Part shown: positions 35,739-44,089 of the stretch, in pieces
Layout of the letters: each line of letters opens with the position of its first letter
How positions within the stretch are numbered: position 1 is the stretch's first letter
Origin: Fen-1298 sp963833465
Lineage (GTDB): Bacteria > Bacteroidota > Ignavibacteria > UBA10030
NCBI GenBank assembly: GCA_963833465.1
Contig: CAWHXW010000001.1
Span: forward strand, 1 to 64,000
DNA length: 64,000 nt
Direction of reading: 5' to 3'
Translations under genes and position numbers: made by a program
Notes under the pieces: model-generated
Seen by the model: only the letters and a program-made list of their open reading frames with translations
What the model was told of the DNA's origin: nothing
Database searches by the model: none

Positions 35739-36149
35739 TTATCTATCAGTATCCTTGTTATAGTTGGCGGGATAACGATAGGCACAAGTGAATAGAATAA
35801 GTAATATTAGTTGCATCAACCAAGATGGTACAGCTCGCTCAATAGTAATAGTTCCAGATATAACAGCGCATATCTCTGTCAAGACAAAACCTAAAATTAC
35901 TATTATTGTCAATATCGCTGCATATTTTCTTTCAACCGGCTTTTGATATGCCCATATTAAAAATATTGTCCATCCCAACATAAGCGAGGCACCACACCCC
36001 ATCGCAAATTGATACGCTCCGTTGAATTCTGTAATACCCCAGAATATATTTGCAAGTTTTGGAAAGAGCATAGGTAATATTGCCAGTGCATCGGTGATTG
36101 CTCCCGCTAAAAACGCTATACGCAATATTTTTAATTGATTGACGCGCAT
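35739..36149 (-). CDS. small four-helix membrane protein, unknown
   Basis: 136 residues, with four hydrophobic segments at roughly 8-30, 45-68, 76-97 and 107-125, short loops and a charged C-terminus (NYNKDTDR). No motif or family recognised. It reads as a real gene because of the regular membrane pattern and a family-like start (MRVNQLKILRIAFLAG). It lies between the isochorismatase and the M24 peptidase on the same strand, 107 bp from the latter. Confidence 0.6.
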   Translation of the reverse strand: MRVNQLKILRIAFLAGAITDALAILPMLFPKLANIFWGITEFNGAYQFAMGCGASLMLGWTIFLIWAYQKPVERKYAAILTIIVILGFVLTEICAVISGTITIERAVPSWLMQLILLILFTCAYRYPANYNKDTDR

Positions 36150-36256
36150 AAATTCTCCGCATTATTAATATTTATTGCATCCACTAACTACAAAAAAGAA
36201 AGATATAGTTTCCGTCTCTGCATAAAATCTATTCTAGAGCAAGTTAAAATAATCAT

Positions 36257-37465
36257 TTATCGCAATACCGGTACTACATTTTCCTGCATTGGTAATCCGG
36301 TAACGATCACTTCCCGATCCTTCGAGATATAGACATCAATCTCACTGCGAATCCCAAACTTATCGCGCAGATAAATTCCAGGCTCGATAGAGAAGGATGT
36401 CTGAGGGATAATAGCGCGCTCATCGCGAGTCTCAAGATTATCCATATTAGCACCGTTCCCATGTACTTCCTCTCCTATCGAATGTCCTGTCCGATGAACA
36501 AAATATTCGCCGTAGCTATGCTGCGTGATAAAATTGCGCGCGGCATCATCAACTTCATATCCATGAATAATCTTGCCTGTCTTTATTGATAAGCGAATAA
36601 AATCTAACGCCGCATCCCGTGCACCTCTAACAATTTGAAATATCTTTTCAAATTCATCCGGCACTTTTTCTCCAAGAAATCCCATCCATGTGATATCGGC
36701 ATAAACTGATCGCGGTTTATCTTTCTTCGCCCATAAATCTAACAATACATAATCGCCTTTATGCAGCGGAGAATTAATTTCTTTAGTCGGTTCATAATGC
36801 GGATTTGCACTGTTTGCATTCACAGAGCAATTCGGGTCGCTCGATGTTTCTAATCCTCGTTTCTTGAATTCCGATAACATGAACTGCTGAACATCATATT
36901 CTGTAATCGCGATATTGGATTTCATATTTTTGCTTATAAAATTAAATGTTTCATCGACAATCTGGCGTAAATGTACCGCACTTTCAATATTGTCCTTTAA
37001 TTGTTCATCATCCCATCTTGCTTCAAAGTACTGGATAAGATTAGCTGACGATACAATTTCGACTCCCGTGCCTCGAACAAGTTCAACTGTGCCTGCATCA
37101 ACGGTCGAGATATACGGAATTGCACATCGAGGGGAATATTCCATCGCAACTTGTTTTGCATCGGAGAGAAGTTCTTTAAGTCCTTCTTCCAGCGAACACC
37201 AACTGAGATAAACTTTTTTATCACCAGGGAGAGCATCTAAATTCCATTCTTCAATCCTATGAACTAATTTACGCGGTTCACCTTTAGCTGGAATATAATA
37301 GAAATATCTTCGAGTGAACATAATATGTTTGGGAAGCGATAGAAGGCGAGTAGCAAAAATATTCGATTCACGAAAGTTATATAAAAGCCAGCCGTCTATT
37401 TGCTCTGCCTGTAATACTTTCTGGATATCGTAAATCAACACGGAGTAATCTTTCACTGCGCACAT
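36257..37465 (-). CDS. M24-family aminopeptidase P-like metallopeptidase
   Basis: A 402-residue creatinase/aminopeptidase-fold protein. N-terminal creatinase-like domain up to about 165, then the pita-bread domain with metal ligands in VLLDLWAKK and YADITWMG (two aspartates), HRTGHSIG, SIEPGIYL and RSEIDVYI. All five ligands are kept, so Xaa-Pro dipeptidase or aminopeptidase activity is likely. It follows the kamA block on the same strand but a strong terminator lies between, so it is probably transcribed separately. Confidence 0.88.
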   Translation of the reverse strand: MCAVKDYSVLIYDIQKVLQAEQIDGWLLYNFRESNIFATRLLSLPKHIMFTRRYFYYIPAKGEPRKLVHRIEEWNLDALPGDKKVYLSWCSLEEGLKELLSDAKQVAMEYSPRCAIPYISTVDAGTVELVRGTGVEIVSSANLIQYFEARWDDEQLKDNIESAVHLRQIVDETFNFISKNMKSNIAITEYDVQQFMLSEFKKRGLETSSDPNCSVNANSANPHYEPTKEINSPLHKGDYVLLDLWAKKDKPRSVYADITWMGFLGEKVPDEFEKIFQIVRGARDAALDFIRLSIKTGKIIHGYEVDDAARNFITQHSYGEYFVHRTGHSIGEEVHGNGANMDNLETRDERAIIPQTSFSIEPGIYLRDKFGIRSEIDVYISKDREVIVTGLPMQENVVPVLR

Positions 37466-37523
37466 AATCTAAACCTTCCGATTGAGAATATTCTTTATTA
37501 TTGTATTTGGGAATGATATAAAA

Positions 37524-37558
37524 TAAAAAATCCTGTCCCAGATTATCAGGACAGGATT
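37524..37558 (-). terminator. intrinsic terminator of the kamA operon
   Basis: On the minus strand AATCCTGTCC-10 nt loop-GGACAGGATT followed by TTTTT-A-TTTT. Perfect 10-bp stem placed 19 bp after the kamA stop, closing the four-gene operon. Confidence 0.9.
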
Positions 37559-37576
37559 AATGTACGATTCAGTCGT

Positions 37577-38767
37577 TTACTTTCCAACTTGTTCAACTGG
37601 AACTTGTTCCATAGAAGCTTTTTCTTCAATCCTTTCATCTATATCTGCAACAATCACCGGTTTTCGTCTTCCATTCTGACGCTTCCTTAAATATTTATGC
37701 TCCACCGGATGTTGTTCAATTAGCTCTTCCTCTACATCGGGATAAGTATAAATTTCATATTTATAATTGCGGAGAATAATATCCTTCCCATTCCTTCCAA
37801 GAACATATTGCGGAAGCAGCGGAATTTTTCCTCCGCCGCCAGGTGCATCAATGACATAATACGGAATTGCAAGACCCGAAGTATGTCCGCGGAGTTTATC
37901 CATAATTTCCAACCCAACACGAACTGGAGTCCTAAAATGATTCGTGCCTTTCGTCAGATCAGCTTGGTAAATATAATATGGACGTACGCGCATTTTAAGC
38001 AGCTTACGATGTAATTCCAGCATTACATCCGGATCATCATTCACGCCCTTCATCAACACAGATTGATTGCCGACAGGTATTCCGACATCAGCCAGCATAT
38101 TGCATGCGCGTTCAGCTTCCGGTGTGCACTCCCATGGATGATTAAAATGCGTATTAATGTAAAGCGGATGATACTTCCTCAACATTTTACATAACTTTAC
38201 AGTGATGCGCTGCGGCAGTACGCAGGGCATCTTTGTTCCAAGGCGAATAATCTCTACGTGTGGAATTTCCCGCAATCCTGCCAGAACGCGTTCTAAGGCA
38301 TAATCTGTCACCATTAATGGATCGCCGCCGGAGATAACAACATCCCGTATCTCAGGATGAGAGTTAATATATTCCAATCCTCTTTGAATGTACTTTGCAT
38401 TGATTTTCGTAGAATCGCTGACTTTTCTTTTTCTAGTACAGAACCGGCAGTACATAGAGCACTGACTGGTGATAAGGAATAGTGCTCTATCAGGATATCG
38501 ATGTGTGATACTTGGAACCGGGCTATCGGCATCTTCATTAAGAGGATCGACGGGTGCTTTATCATCCTGGAGTTCGATTGCATCAGGAATACACTGCCGC
38601 CAGATAGGATCGTTCGGATAACGAATTAAACTTAGGTAGTACGGATTAATTCTAATATGAAAAAATTTATCGAGCTTCTCTGCAGCTTCTTTACTAAATC
38701 CAAAACGCTCAACTAAATCTTTTGCGCTGTCAACGCTCTGTCTAAGCATTTCTTGCCAGAGTTCCAT
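37577..38767 (-). CDS. kamA: lysine 2,3-aminomutase-type radical SAM enzyme
   Basis: PLP-dependent radical SAM aminomutase of 396 residues. The [4Fe-4S] motif is C103-x3-C107-x2-C110 (CSMYCRFC), the SAM-binding stretch SGGDPLMV follows, and the PLP lysine is K314 in DAPGGGGK. D270 and D307 have exactly the spacing (37) of D293 and D330 that bind the substrate's side-chain amino group in clostridial lysine 2,3-aminomutase; glutamate 2,3-aminomutase differs at both. So L-lysine to L-beta-lysine is the best guess. The C-terminal zinc-binding cysteines of the clostridial enzyme are absent. Last gene of the ATP-grasp/GNAT operon, 18 bp after the GNAT gene. Confidence 0.9.
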   Translation of the reverse strand: MELWQEMLRQSVDSAKDLVERFGFSKEAAEKLDKFFHIRINPYYLSLIRYPNDPIWRQCIPDAIELQDDKAPVDPLNEDADSPVPSITHRYPDRALFLITSQCSMYCRFCTRKRKVSDSTKINAKYIQRGLEYINSHPEIRDVVISGGDPLMVTDYALERVLAGLREIPHVEIIRLGTKMPCVLPQRITVKLCKMLRKYHPLYINTHFNHPWECTPEAERACNMLADVGIPVGNQSVLMKGVNDDPDVMLELHRKLLKMRVRPYYIYQADLTKGTNHFRTPVRVGLEIMDKLRGHTSGLAIPYYVIDAPGGGGKIPLLPQYVLGRNGKDIILRNYKYEIYTYPDVEEELIEQHPVEHKYLRKRQNGRRKPVIVADIDERIEEKASMEQVPVEQVGK

Positions 38768-38785
38768 AAATAATACTATTGCTCC

Positions 38786-39259
38786 TTAAAAGTATTTAGA
38801 ATAGATGACGAGGTCGTCATCTTGTGCATAATAATCTTTGATACGAGCCGCTTCTATATATTGATGCCGAAGATAAAACCGCCGCGTCGGTTCATACTTT
38901 GGTTGTGATGATGTTTCAACAACGAGTAATTTACCGCCCAATGTTTTTACATGTTCTTCACAATGTTCAAGTAATTCATGTCCAATTCGTTTTTTATGTA
39001 CACGCGGATGCACGGCAATCCAGTACAAATCAAATGTTTTTTGCGTCATCGGTGTAGGACCCGCGCAATAATATCCTTGTATGGTACCGAAATCATCCAC
39101 ATAAGAAAAAAGAAAATAATCTTTTTGTTCTTTATCGTTTGCAGTAATGTCCATCAGTTCTATCGCGACATCAACTTCCTCTTTACGAAACACTCCGGTC
39201 GCCCTTACAATTTCTGCAAGCGGTTCGATATCTTCTTTTTCAAACTTTCTAATCGGCAT
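38786..39259 (-). CDS. GNAT-family N-acetyltransferase of the kamA operon
   Basis: A 157-residue GNAT protein. Core strands YYCAGPTPMT and LYWIAVHP are followed by the acetyl-CoA pyrophosphate loop HKKRIGHELL and LLVVETSS-x-YEPTRRFY. The start at 39259 leaves a 4-bp gap after the ATP-grasp gene and fits the family N-terminus (MPIRKFEKEDIEP); an ATG at 39298 would overlap that gene. In archaea and some bacteria an acetyltransferase (AblB) converts beta-lysine made by AblA into N-epsilon-acetyl-beta-lysine; by position this could be an analogue, but it is not recognisably AblB. Confidence 0.85.
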   Translation of the reverse strand: MPIRKFEKEDIEPLAEIVRATGVFRKEEVDVAIELMDITANDKEQKDYFLFSYVDDFGTIQGYYCAGPTPMTQKTFDLYWIAVHPRVHKKRIGHELLEHCEEHVKTLGGKLLVVETSSQPKYEPTRRFYLRHQYIEAARIKDYYAQDDDLVIYSKYF

Positions 39260-39263
39260 ATCG

Positions 39264-40361
39264 CTACCGGCGCGACCGCTCAAAAGCGGTCTCCACAATT
39301 TTTAAAATCATATCGTCAAATGTCATTCCGGCTGTGCGGGCTGAACGAGCAAAACCTGCATCGCATGATATATCCGGATTCGGATTCACTTCTAAAACGT
39401 ACGGTGTATTAGAAGCATCAAGCCGGATATCTACACGTGCATAATCTCTAATTTCCATTAATTGATACGCTTGCAATGCGACTTTCCTTATGCGTTGTTC
39501 TACATCAGTATCAAGCTGTGCCGGACATGTTCCAACAGTTCCTGCGTATTCCGGTGTCCCTTCGACCCACTTCGCATTGTAAGTAACAATCTTCGGATAT
39601 CCGGACGGTAGTTTTGAAAAATCAATTTCAGAAATCGGCAATATTGTCGGCTGCTCGTTGCCAATGATAGCGACATTCAATTCCCTTCCTTCAATATATT
39701 CTTCAACTAACGCCGGTTCGTTGAAGGTTTTCAAAATATAGGCAACTTGTTTTTGAAGCGAAGGTATATCATAAACAACAGACGAATTTTGTATGCCAAT
39801 ACTTGCATCTTCATGTATTGGTTTGACAATAAATGGAAAATGCAAATGTGCCTCGTCAATATGGCAGGCTTCAACATTTGCAGAAATTATATGCTGTGCA
39901 GTCGGTATTCCATATGCCCGAAGAATATCCTTTGCGCGGACTTTATTCAAGCATGTTCCTAATGCAAGCGTTGCAGCACCTGTATAGGGAATATTCATCA
40001 ATTCATAAATGCCTGCAATGTGCATCTCGTGAAGTGATTCTCCCATTAGCGATTCACATAAATTGAAAATAAGATCAGGTTTTTGTATCTCGACAAAATT
40101 TATTAGGCGCTTGATATCACCATCAATATTAAATAGTGAAGTACGATATCCTTTATTTTGAAGCGCTTTTTCTACTTGTTCGCGCTCTTCGATTACGCCG
40201 ACTTCCGACATATCAACTAAATGACTTGGTACATTAGCGACTATTTCTGAATGAGACGCAAGTGCCCCGATTTGTCCTTCCGCAGAAATAAACATTCGTC
40301 CTTTTTCTGTTGTAATTGTAGGTTCGTTGAAAATAATTGCGATATGTGCTATTTTCGTCAT
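39264..40361 (-). CDS. D-Ala-D-Ala-ligase-like ATP-grasp enzyme B
   Basis: A 365-residue ATP-grasp ligase. ATP lysine in FIVKP (K180), glycine/serine loop HEDASIGI (183-190), VEEYIEGRELNV, RVDIRLD and the metal-binding LEVNPNPDIS (323-332). Authentic Ddl has EINTLPG at that last place, so the acceptor pocket is altered. Residues 18-60 form an insertion not found in enzyme A. It is the second gene of the operon, 6 bp after enzyme A and 4 bp before the GNAT. It should form an amide or peptide bond by an acyl-phosphate route; a cell-wall D-Ala-D-Ala role is unlikely given the context. Confidence 0.82.
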   Translation of the reverse strand: MTKIAHIAIIFNEPTITTEKGRMFISAEGQIGALASHSEIVANVPSHLVDMSEVGVIEEREQVEKALQNKGYRTSLFNIDGDIKRLINFVEIQKPDLIFNLCESLMGESLHEMHIAGIYELMNIPYTGAATLALGTCLNKVRAKDILRAYGIPTAQHIISANVEACHIDEAHLHFPFIVKPIHEDASIGIQNSSVVYDIPSLQKQVAYILKTFNEPALVEEYIEGRELNVAIIGNEQPTILPISEIDFSKLPSGYPKIVTYNAKWVEGTPEYAGTVGTCPAQLDTDVEQRIRKVALQAYQLMEIRDYARVDIRLDASNTPYVLEVNPNPDISCDAGFARSARTAGMTFDDMILKIVETAFERSRR

Positions 40362-40367
40362 TTATTT

Positions 40368-41471
40368 TCAATTCTTAAGCAAATTATATCGCTTAATTCC
40401 TTCATCTAAAACAGCATTAATCAAAGTATTATAATCCATACCTGCCGATCTGGCGGCTTGTGGAAAACAAGAATGTTCTTCAGGATTTGGCAATATTCCA
40501 GGTAAAGGATTTAATTCCAACACATTTGGATGCCCATGTTCATCTAATCTTATGTCAATTCGACACCAGTCTCGGCAGCGTAATATTCGATATGCATTGC
40601 GGCAAACATCTTCAATTTCTTTTTGAAGTTTTGAAGGAATTTTAGCCGGACATTCATGCACATCGATGGGATTTTCTATTGTGTCCCAAATCCATTTCGC
40701 TTCATACGAATAAACAGGATTTACATCATCCGGAAGTGAATCGAAGCGGATTTCTACAATCGGCAATATACGAATATCGGAGTCGTTGCCAAGAATTGCT
40801 ACGGTGAACTCCCGTCCAGTCAAAAATTTTTCTACTAACGCAGGTTCTTCATATTCTCCGATTATTCTTTTAACTTGACGATGGAGTTCTTCATCGGTGC
40901 GAACAACCGATGCATTGTAAATGCCTTTACTCGATCCTTCATGTAATGGTTTCACTATGCAAGGTAAAGAAAAATCTAATTTCGATAATTGATGAAGAGA
41001 ATTTATGACAGCAAACGGCGGAGTCAGAATTTTATGATGTGATAATATTTCTTTCGCTCTTGATTTATCAAGACAAATTCCCAGCGTGAGCGAATCAGAA
41101 CCTGTATAAGGAATGCCGAGCATTTCAAGAATTGCTGGAATTTGTGCTTCACGTGATGGACCGCGCAAACCTTCAGCAATATTAAAAACAATGTCGGGTT
41201 TCACAGCTAGAAGAGCCGGATATGCTTCCTCGGTTGCTTCGATAAGAGTAACGTCGTGATACAATTCGAGTGCTGTCTTTACGGCGAGAATAGTTTCTTC
41301 CTTATCCCATTCTGCGTATATGTCTGCTTTCGCCTGATGAAGTTCAGTTTTTTCTGCGACATTTTTTTTTCTTCCAGGAAATTTATCCGGATCATCGTCG
41401 CCAGTTAAAACTTCTTCTACACTTTCTTTCTTCACGTTGTAGACGAGAGCTACGTTCAGTCGCTGTAGCAA
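40368..41471 (-). CDS. D-Ala-D-Ala-ligase-like ATP-grasp enzyme A
   Basis: A 367-residue ATP-grasp ligase, paralogous to enzyme B. Motifs: FNIAEGLRGPSREAQIPAIL (96-115), ATP lysine K174 in IVKP, HEGSSKGIY (177-185), VEKFLTGREF, RIDIRLD and LELNPLPGILP (318-328). It keeps more Ddl-like residues than B but lacks the NTLPG motif and the C-terminal YP signature (here HSCFPQAARSAGMD). The start is TTG (41471-41469): an in-frame stop lies four codons upstream, and GAAAGG is a modest ribosome-binding site. First gene of the four-gene kamA operon. Confidence 0.82.
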   Translation of the reverse strand: MLQRLNVALVYNVKKESVEEVLTGDDDPDKFPGRKKNVAEKTELHQAKADIYAEWDKEETILAVKTALELYHDVTLIEATEEAYPALLAVKPDIVFNIAEGLRGPSREAQIPAILEMLGIPYTGSDSLTLGICLDKSRAKEILSHHKILTPPFAVINSLHQLSKLDFSLPCIVKPLHEGSSKGIYNASVVRTDEELHRQVKRIIGEYEEPALVEKFLTGREFTVAILGNDSDIRILPIVEIRFDSLPDDVNPVYSYEAKWIWDTIENPIDVHECPAKIPSKLQKEIEDVCRNAYRILRCRDWCRIDIRLDEHGHPNVLELNPLPGILPNPEEHSCFPQAARSAGMDYNTLINAVLDEGIKRYNLLKN

Positions 41472-41487
41472 GCGGTAAGATCAACCT

Positions 41488-41500
41488 TTCAATTGTTGAA
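41488..41500. promoter_or_regulatory. palindrome in the kamA-operon leader
   Basis: TTCAA-TTG-TTGAA, 5-bp arms, 17 bp upstream of the TTG start of the first gene. Possible regulator or RNA hairpin near the ribosome-binding site. Confidence 0.35.
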
Positions 41501-41526
41501 CTAATCTATTTTGCTGTTTCAATGAA

Positions 41527-41538
41527 CAACAAATGTTG
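41527..41538. promoter_or_regulatory. palindrome at the predicted kamA-operon start site
   Basis: CAACA-AA-TGTTG, 5-bp arms, lying just downstream of the predicted -10 box at 41542-41547 and covering the expected transcription start. Confidence 0.4.
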
Positions 41539-41541
41539 ATA

Positions 41542-41571
41542 CTAATATAATCCTTTATATCTTGTTGTCAA
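41542..41571 (-). promoter_or_regulatory. predicted promoter of the kamA operon
   Basis: On the minus strand a perfect TTGACA (41571-41566), an 18-bp spacer and TATTAG (41547-41542); TATATT at 41549-41544 is an alternative -10 with a 16-bp spacer. The leader would be about 65 nt. Confidence 0.5.
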
Positions 41572-41719
41572 GTTTTTTCGCTCTTTTTGACCATGAAATG
41601 TCGGCAAGAGATAAGGTCTACGAAAAGACAAATTCCTGATTTACGATTTTGAATTTGAGATTTGAAGATCGAAGGATGCAAATAATTTCGTCAGTAGTTT
41701 TTGATTTCTGTTTTTAACC

Positions 41720-43900
41720 TTACCCAATTTTTCCAAGTTCAAGAATTTCTCTAAACTCTCCTTCAAATTGTTTTCGAATACATTCATTTGATTTCTGACG
41801 AAGATGCGGATCGTTCTTGATAAGATCAAACGCTTCTTTTCGCGCTAATGAAAGTAAATCTGCATCATCAATAAGATTTGCAATCCGAAGTACAGGCAGC
41901 CCGCTTTGTCGTGTACCAAAGAATTCGCCTGGTCCTCGTAATTTCAAATCTACTTCCGCTATTTTAAATCCATTTGTTGTTTGCACCATTGTCTCTAAAC
42001 GTGTACGTGCATGTTCTTTTTCATCGTGCAGTTCTAAAATTTCCTTACCTTTTGTGTGAGTGTCGAACCAATTATAGTTTGCAATAAGAATGCAGTAAGA
42101 TTGATCGGCCCCTCGTCCCACACGGCCGCGCAATTGATGCAACTGCGATAATCCGAACCTCTCTGCATTTTCGATAATCATAATAGTTGCATTGGGAACG
42201 TCGATACCTACCTCTATTACTGTTGTTGAAACAAGAATCTGAATTTCGCCAGATTTGAACTCCTGCATAACTTCATCTTTTATTTCTGACTTTAGCCTGC
42301 CATGCAAAAGACCAAGCCGATAATTCGGGAAAATACTTTTTTGTAAATACTCATACTCTTTTGCTGCAGCTTTAAGATCAATCTTTTCCGATTCCTCGAT
42401 GAGAGGAAAAACAATATATGCCTGTCTTCCGTGGTCAATTTCATCTTTAACAAATTGATAGACTTTTTGCTTTTGAGTTTCAGTCCTAAGTGCAGTCCGA
42501 ATAGGTTTGCGGTTTGCAGGCAGTTCGTCAATGATAGATACTTCAAGATCGCCGTACAATGTCATCGCAAGCGTGCGCGGAATAGGTGTTGCCGTCATCA
42601 CAAGCACATCAGGATTGATGCCTTTTCCACGCAATGTTGCACGCTGCATTACGCCAAATCGATGCTGTTCATCTACAATAACAAAACCAAGCTTTGCAAA
42701 TTCAACTTTTTCTTCTACTAATGCATGCGTACCAACAACAATATTTGCACTTCCACTCCGGATATCTTCTAACACATCGTCCCTTAATTTTTTCCGCTGG
42801 CCACCTATTAACATGCGAACATTCGCCGATAAATTTTTTAGAAAAGATTTAATTGTCTGATAATGTTGTTCCGCAAGAATTTCTGTAGGTGCCATAAACG
42901 CAACCTGCAAGCCGTTCTCAACAGCGATGAGCGCAGCACAAAGCGCAACTATTGTTTTTCCGCTTCCTACATCGCCCTGCAAAAGACGGTTCATTGAGAA
43001 AGGAGATTTTAAATCACTAATTATTTCTCGTATCACTCGTTCTTGCGCAGTTGTCAATGCAAATTGAAGTGAATCTACAAGCCTACGTGCGAGAGTGCTT
43101 TCCACATTATAAGTCAATCCGCGCAGTGTTTGCTGTGTTTCGCGTTTTCGCAATGCTAACATTAACTGAATAAAGAACAGCTCTTCGAACTTAAGCCGTC
43201 TCTGTGCTGTATTTAATTCCTGAAAGCTATCCGGAAAATGAATTGAACGTATTGCTGATTGTTCATCACAAAGCGAATTACGAAGTAAAATATCCTGTGA
43301 GATGGTTTCCTCAAGGACCGTAAGATTATGATCCACTGCATTGCGAATGATACGCCGAAAGCCGCGGCTGTCAAGGCCGACTTTTTCAAGTTCAGCGCTA
43401 GAGCGATACTTCGGAATGATACTGCCTGTGTTGAATAATTTGCTCCAATCCGGTTCATCCTCTTCAACACTTTTCAATCTGTCAAATTGCGGATGAACGA
43501 ATTGCGGGCGATCAAGTTTGTCAAGCGTTGGAATTGAAGAAAGTGCTATTAACTCGCCGATCTCAAACGCATTTTTCAACCAGAAGAATCCTTCAAACCA
43601 GATACAAACAAGAAAGCCGCTTTCGTCTTTCACAGTAAGCATAAAAATTAATTTGTTGCTGCGCCTAGTGCGCCTTGCTTCTTGCCGATACACTTCAGCA
43701 AATATAGTTACTGCCTCACCTTTTTCAACATAATTTTTCAAATCAGCAATACGGACAATTTGACTGCGATCTAAATAACCTCGCGGATAATACGAAAAGA
43801 GATCTTTGAACCTGCGAATACCGAGATTTGCCAGCGCCGCTGCACGTTTAGGCCCCACACCTTTAATGTATTGAAGAGGTGACTGTGAATTTAGAGTCAT
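41720..43900 (-). CDS. recG: ATP-dependent DNA helicase RecG
   Basis: Branch-migrating helicase for stalled forks and Holliday junctions. N-terminal wedge domain beginning QYIKGVGPKRAAAL with the OB-fold, then SF2 motor motifs: Walker A GDVGSGKT (309-316), DEQHRFGVMQR, MTATPIPRTLAMT, and the C-terminal TVIEVGIDVPNA and QLHQLRGRVGRG. 726 residues is slightly longer than E. coli RecG (693). Transcribed alone; upstream 189 bp separates it from the divergent namZ-like gene. Confidence 0.97.
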   Translation of the reverse strand: MTLNSQSPLQYIKGVGPKRAAALANLGIRRFKDLFSYYPRGYLDRSQIVRIADLKNYVEKGEAVTIFAEVYRQEARRTRRSNKLIFMLTVKDESGFLVCIWFEGFFWLKNAFEIGELIALSSIPTLDKLDRPQFVHPQFDRLKSVEEDEPDWSKLFNTGSIIPKYRSSAELEKVGLDSRGFRRIIRNAVDHNLTVLEETISQDILLRNSLCDEQSAIRSIHFPDSFQELNTAQRRLKFEELFFIQLMLALRKRETQQTLRGLTYNVESTLARRLVDSLQFALTTAQERVIREIISDLKSPFSMNRLLQGDVGSGKTIVALCAALIAVENGLQVAFMAPTEILAEQHYQTIKSFLKNLSANVRMLIGGQRKKLRDDVLEDIRSGSANIVVGTHALVEEKVEFAKLGFVIVDEQHRFGVMQRATLRGKGINPDVLVMTATPIPRTLAMTLYGDLEVSIIDELPANRKPIRTALRTETQKQKVYQFVKDEIDHGRQAYIVFPLIEESEKIDLKAAAKEYEYLQKSIFPNYRLGLLHGRLKSEIKDEVMQEFKSGEIQILVSTTVIEVGIDVPNATIMIIENAERFGLSQLHQLRGRVGRGADQSYCILIANYNWFDTHTKGKEILELHDEKEHARTRLETMVQTTNGFKIAEVDLKLRGPGEFFGTRQSGLPVLRIANLIDDADLLSLARKEAFDLIKNDPHLRQKSNECIRKQFEGEFREILELGKIG

Positions 43901-44089
43901 TGTATAATTTAATTAATTAAAATTGTACTAATACTTTGCGTTCATTTAAATATTGAAAGAAGATAGGCAAAGAGCATATGAAATTCAAACTTGGAGACAT
44001 TTTGAATGCAAAAATTTTTAAACCTTCCACTATGGAATTCAACATTGCTTGCGTATATTATTATCAACATGTTTTTCCTTAACTAAAAA

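Noticed and set aside
37577..38767. KamA as EpmB (EF-P lysine modification)
   Set aside because: No epmA or efp gene nearby, and the operon partners are ATP-grasp and GNAT enzymes.
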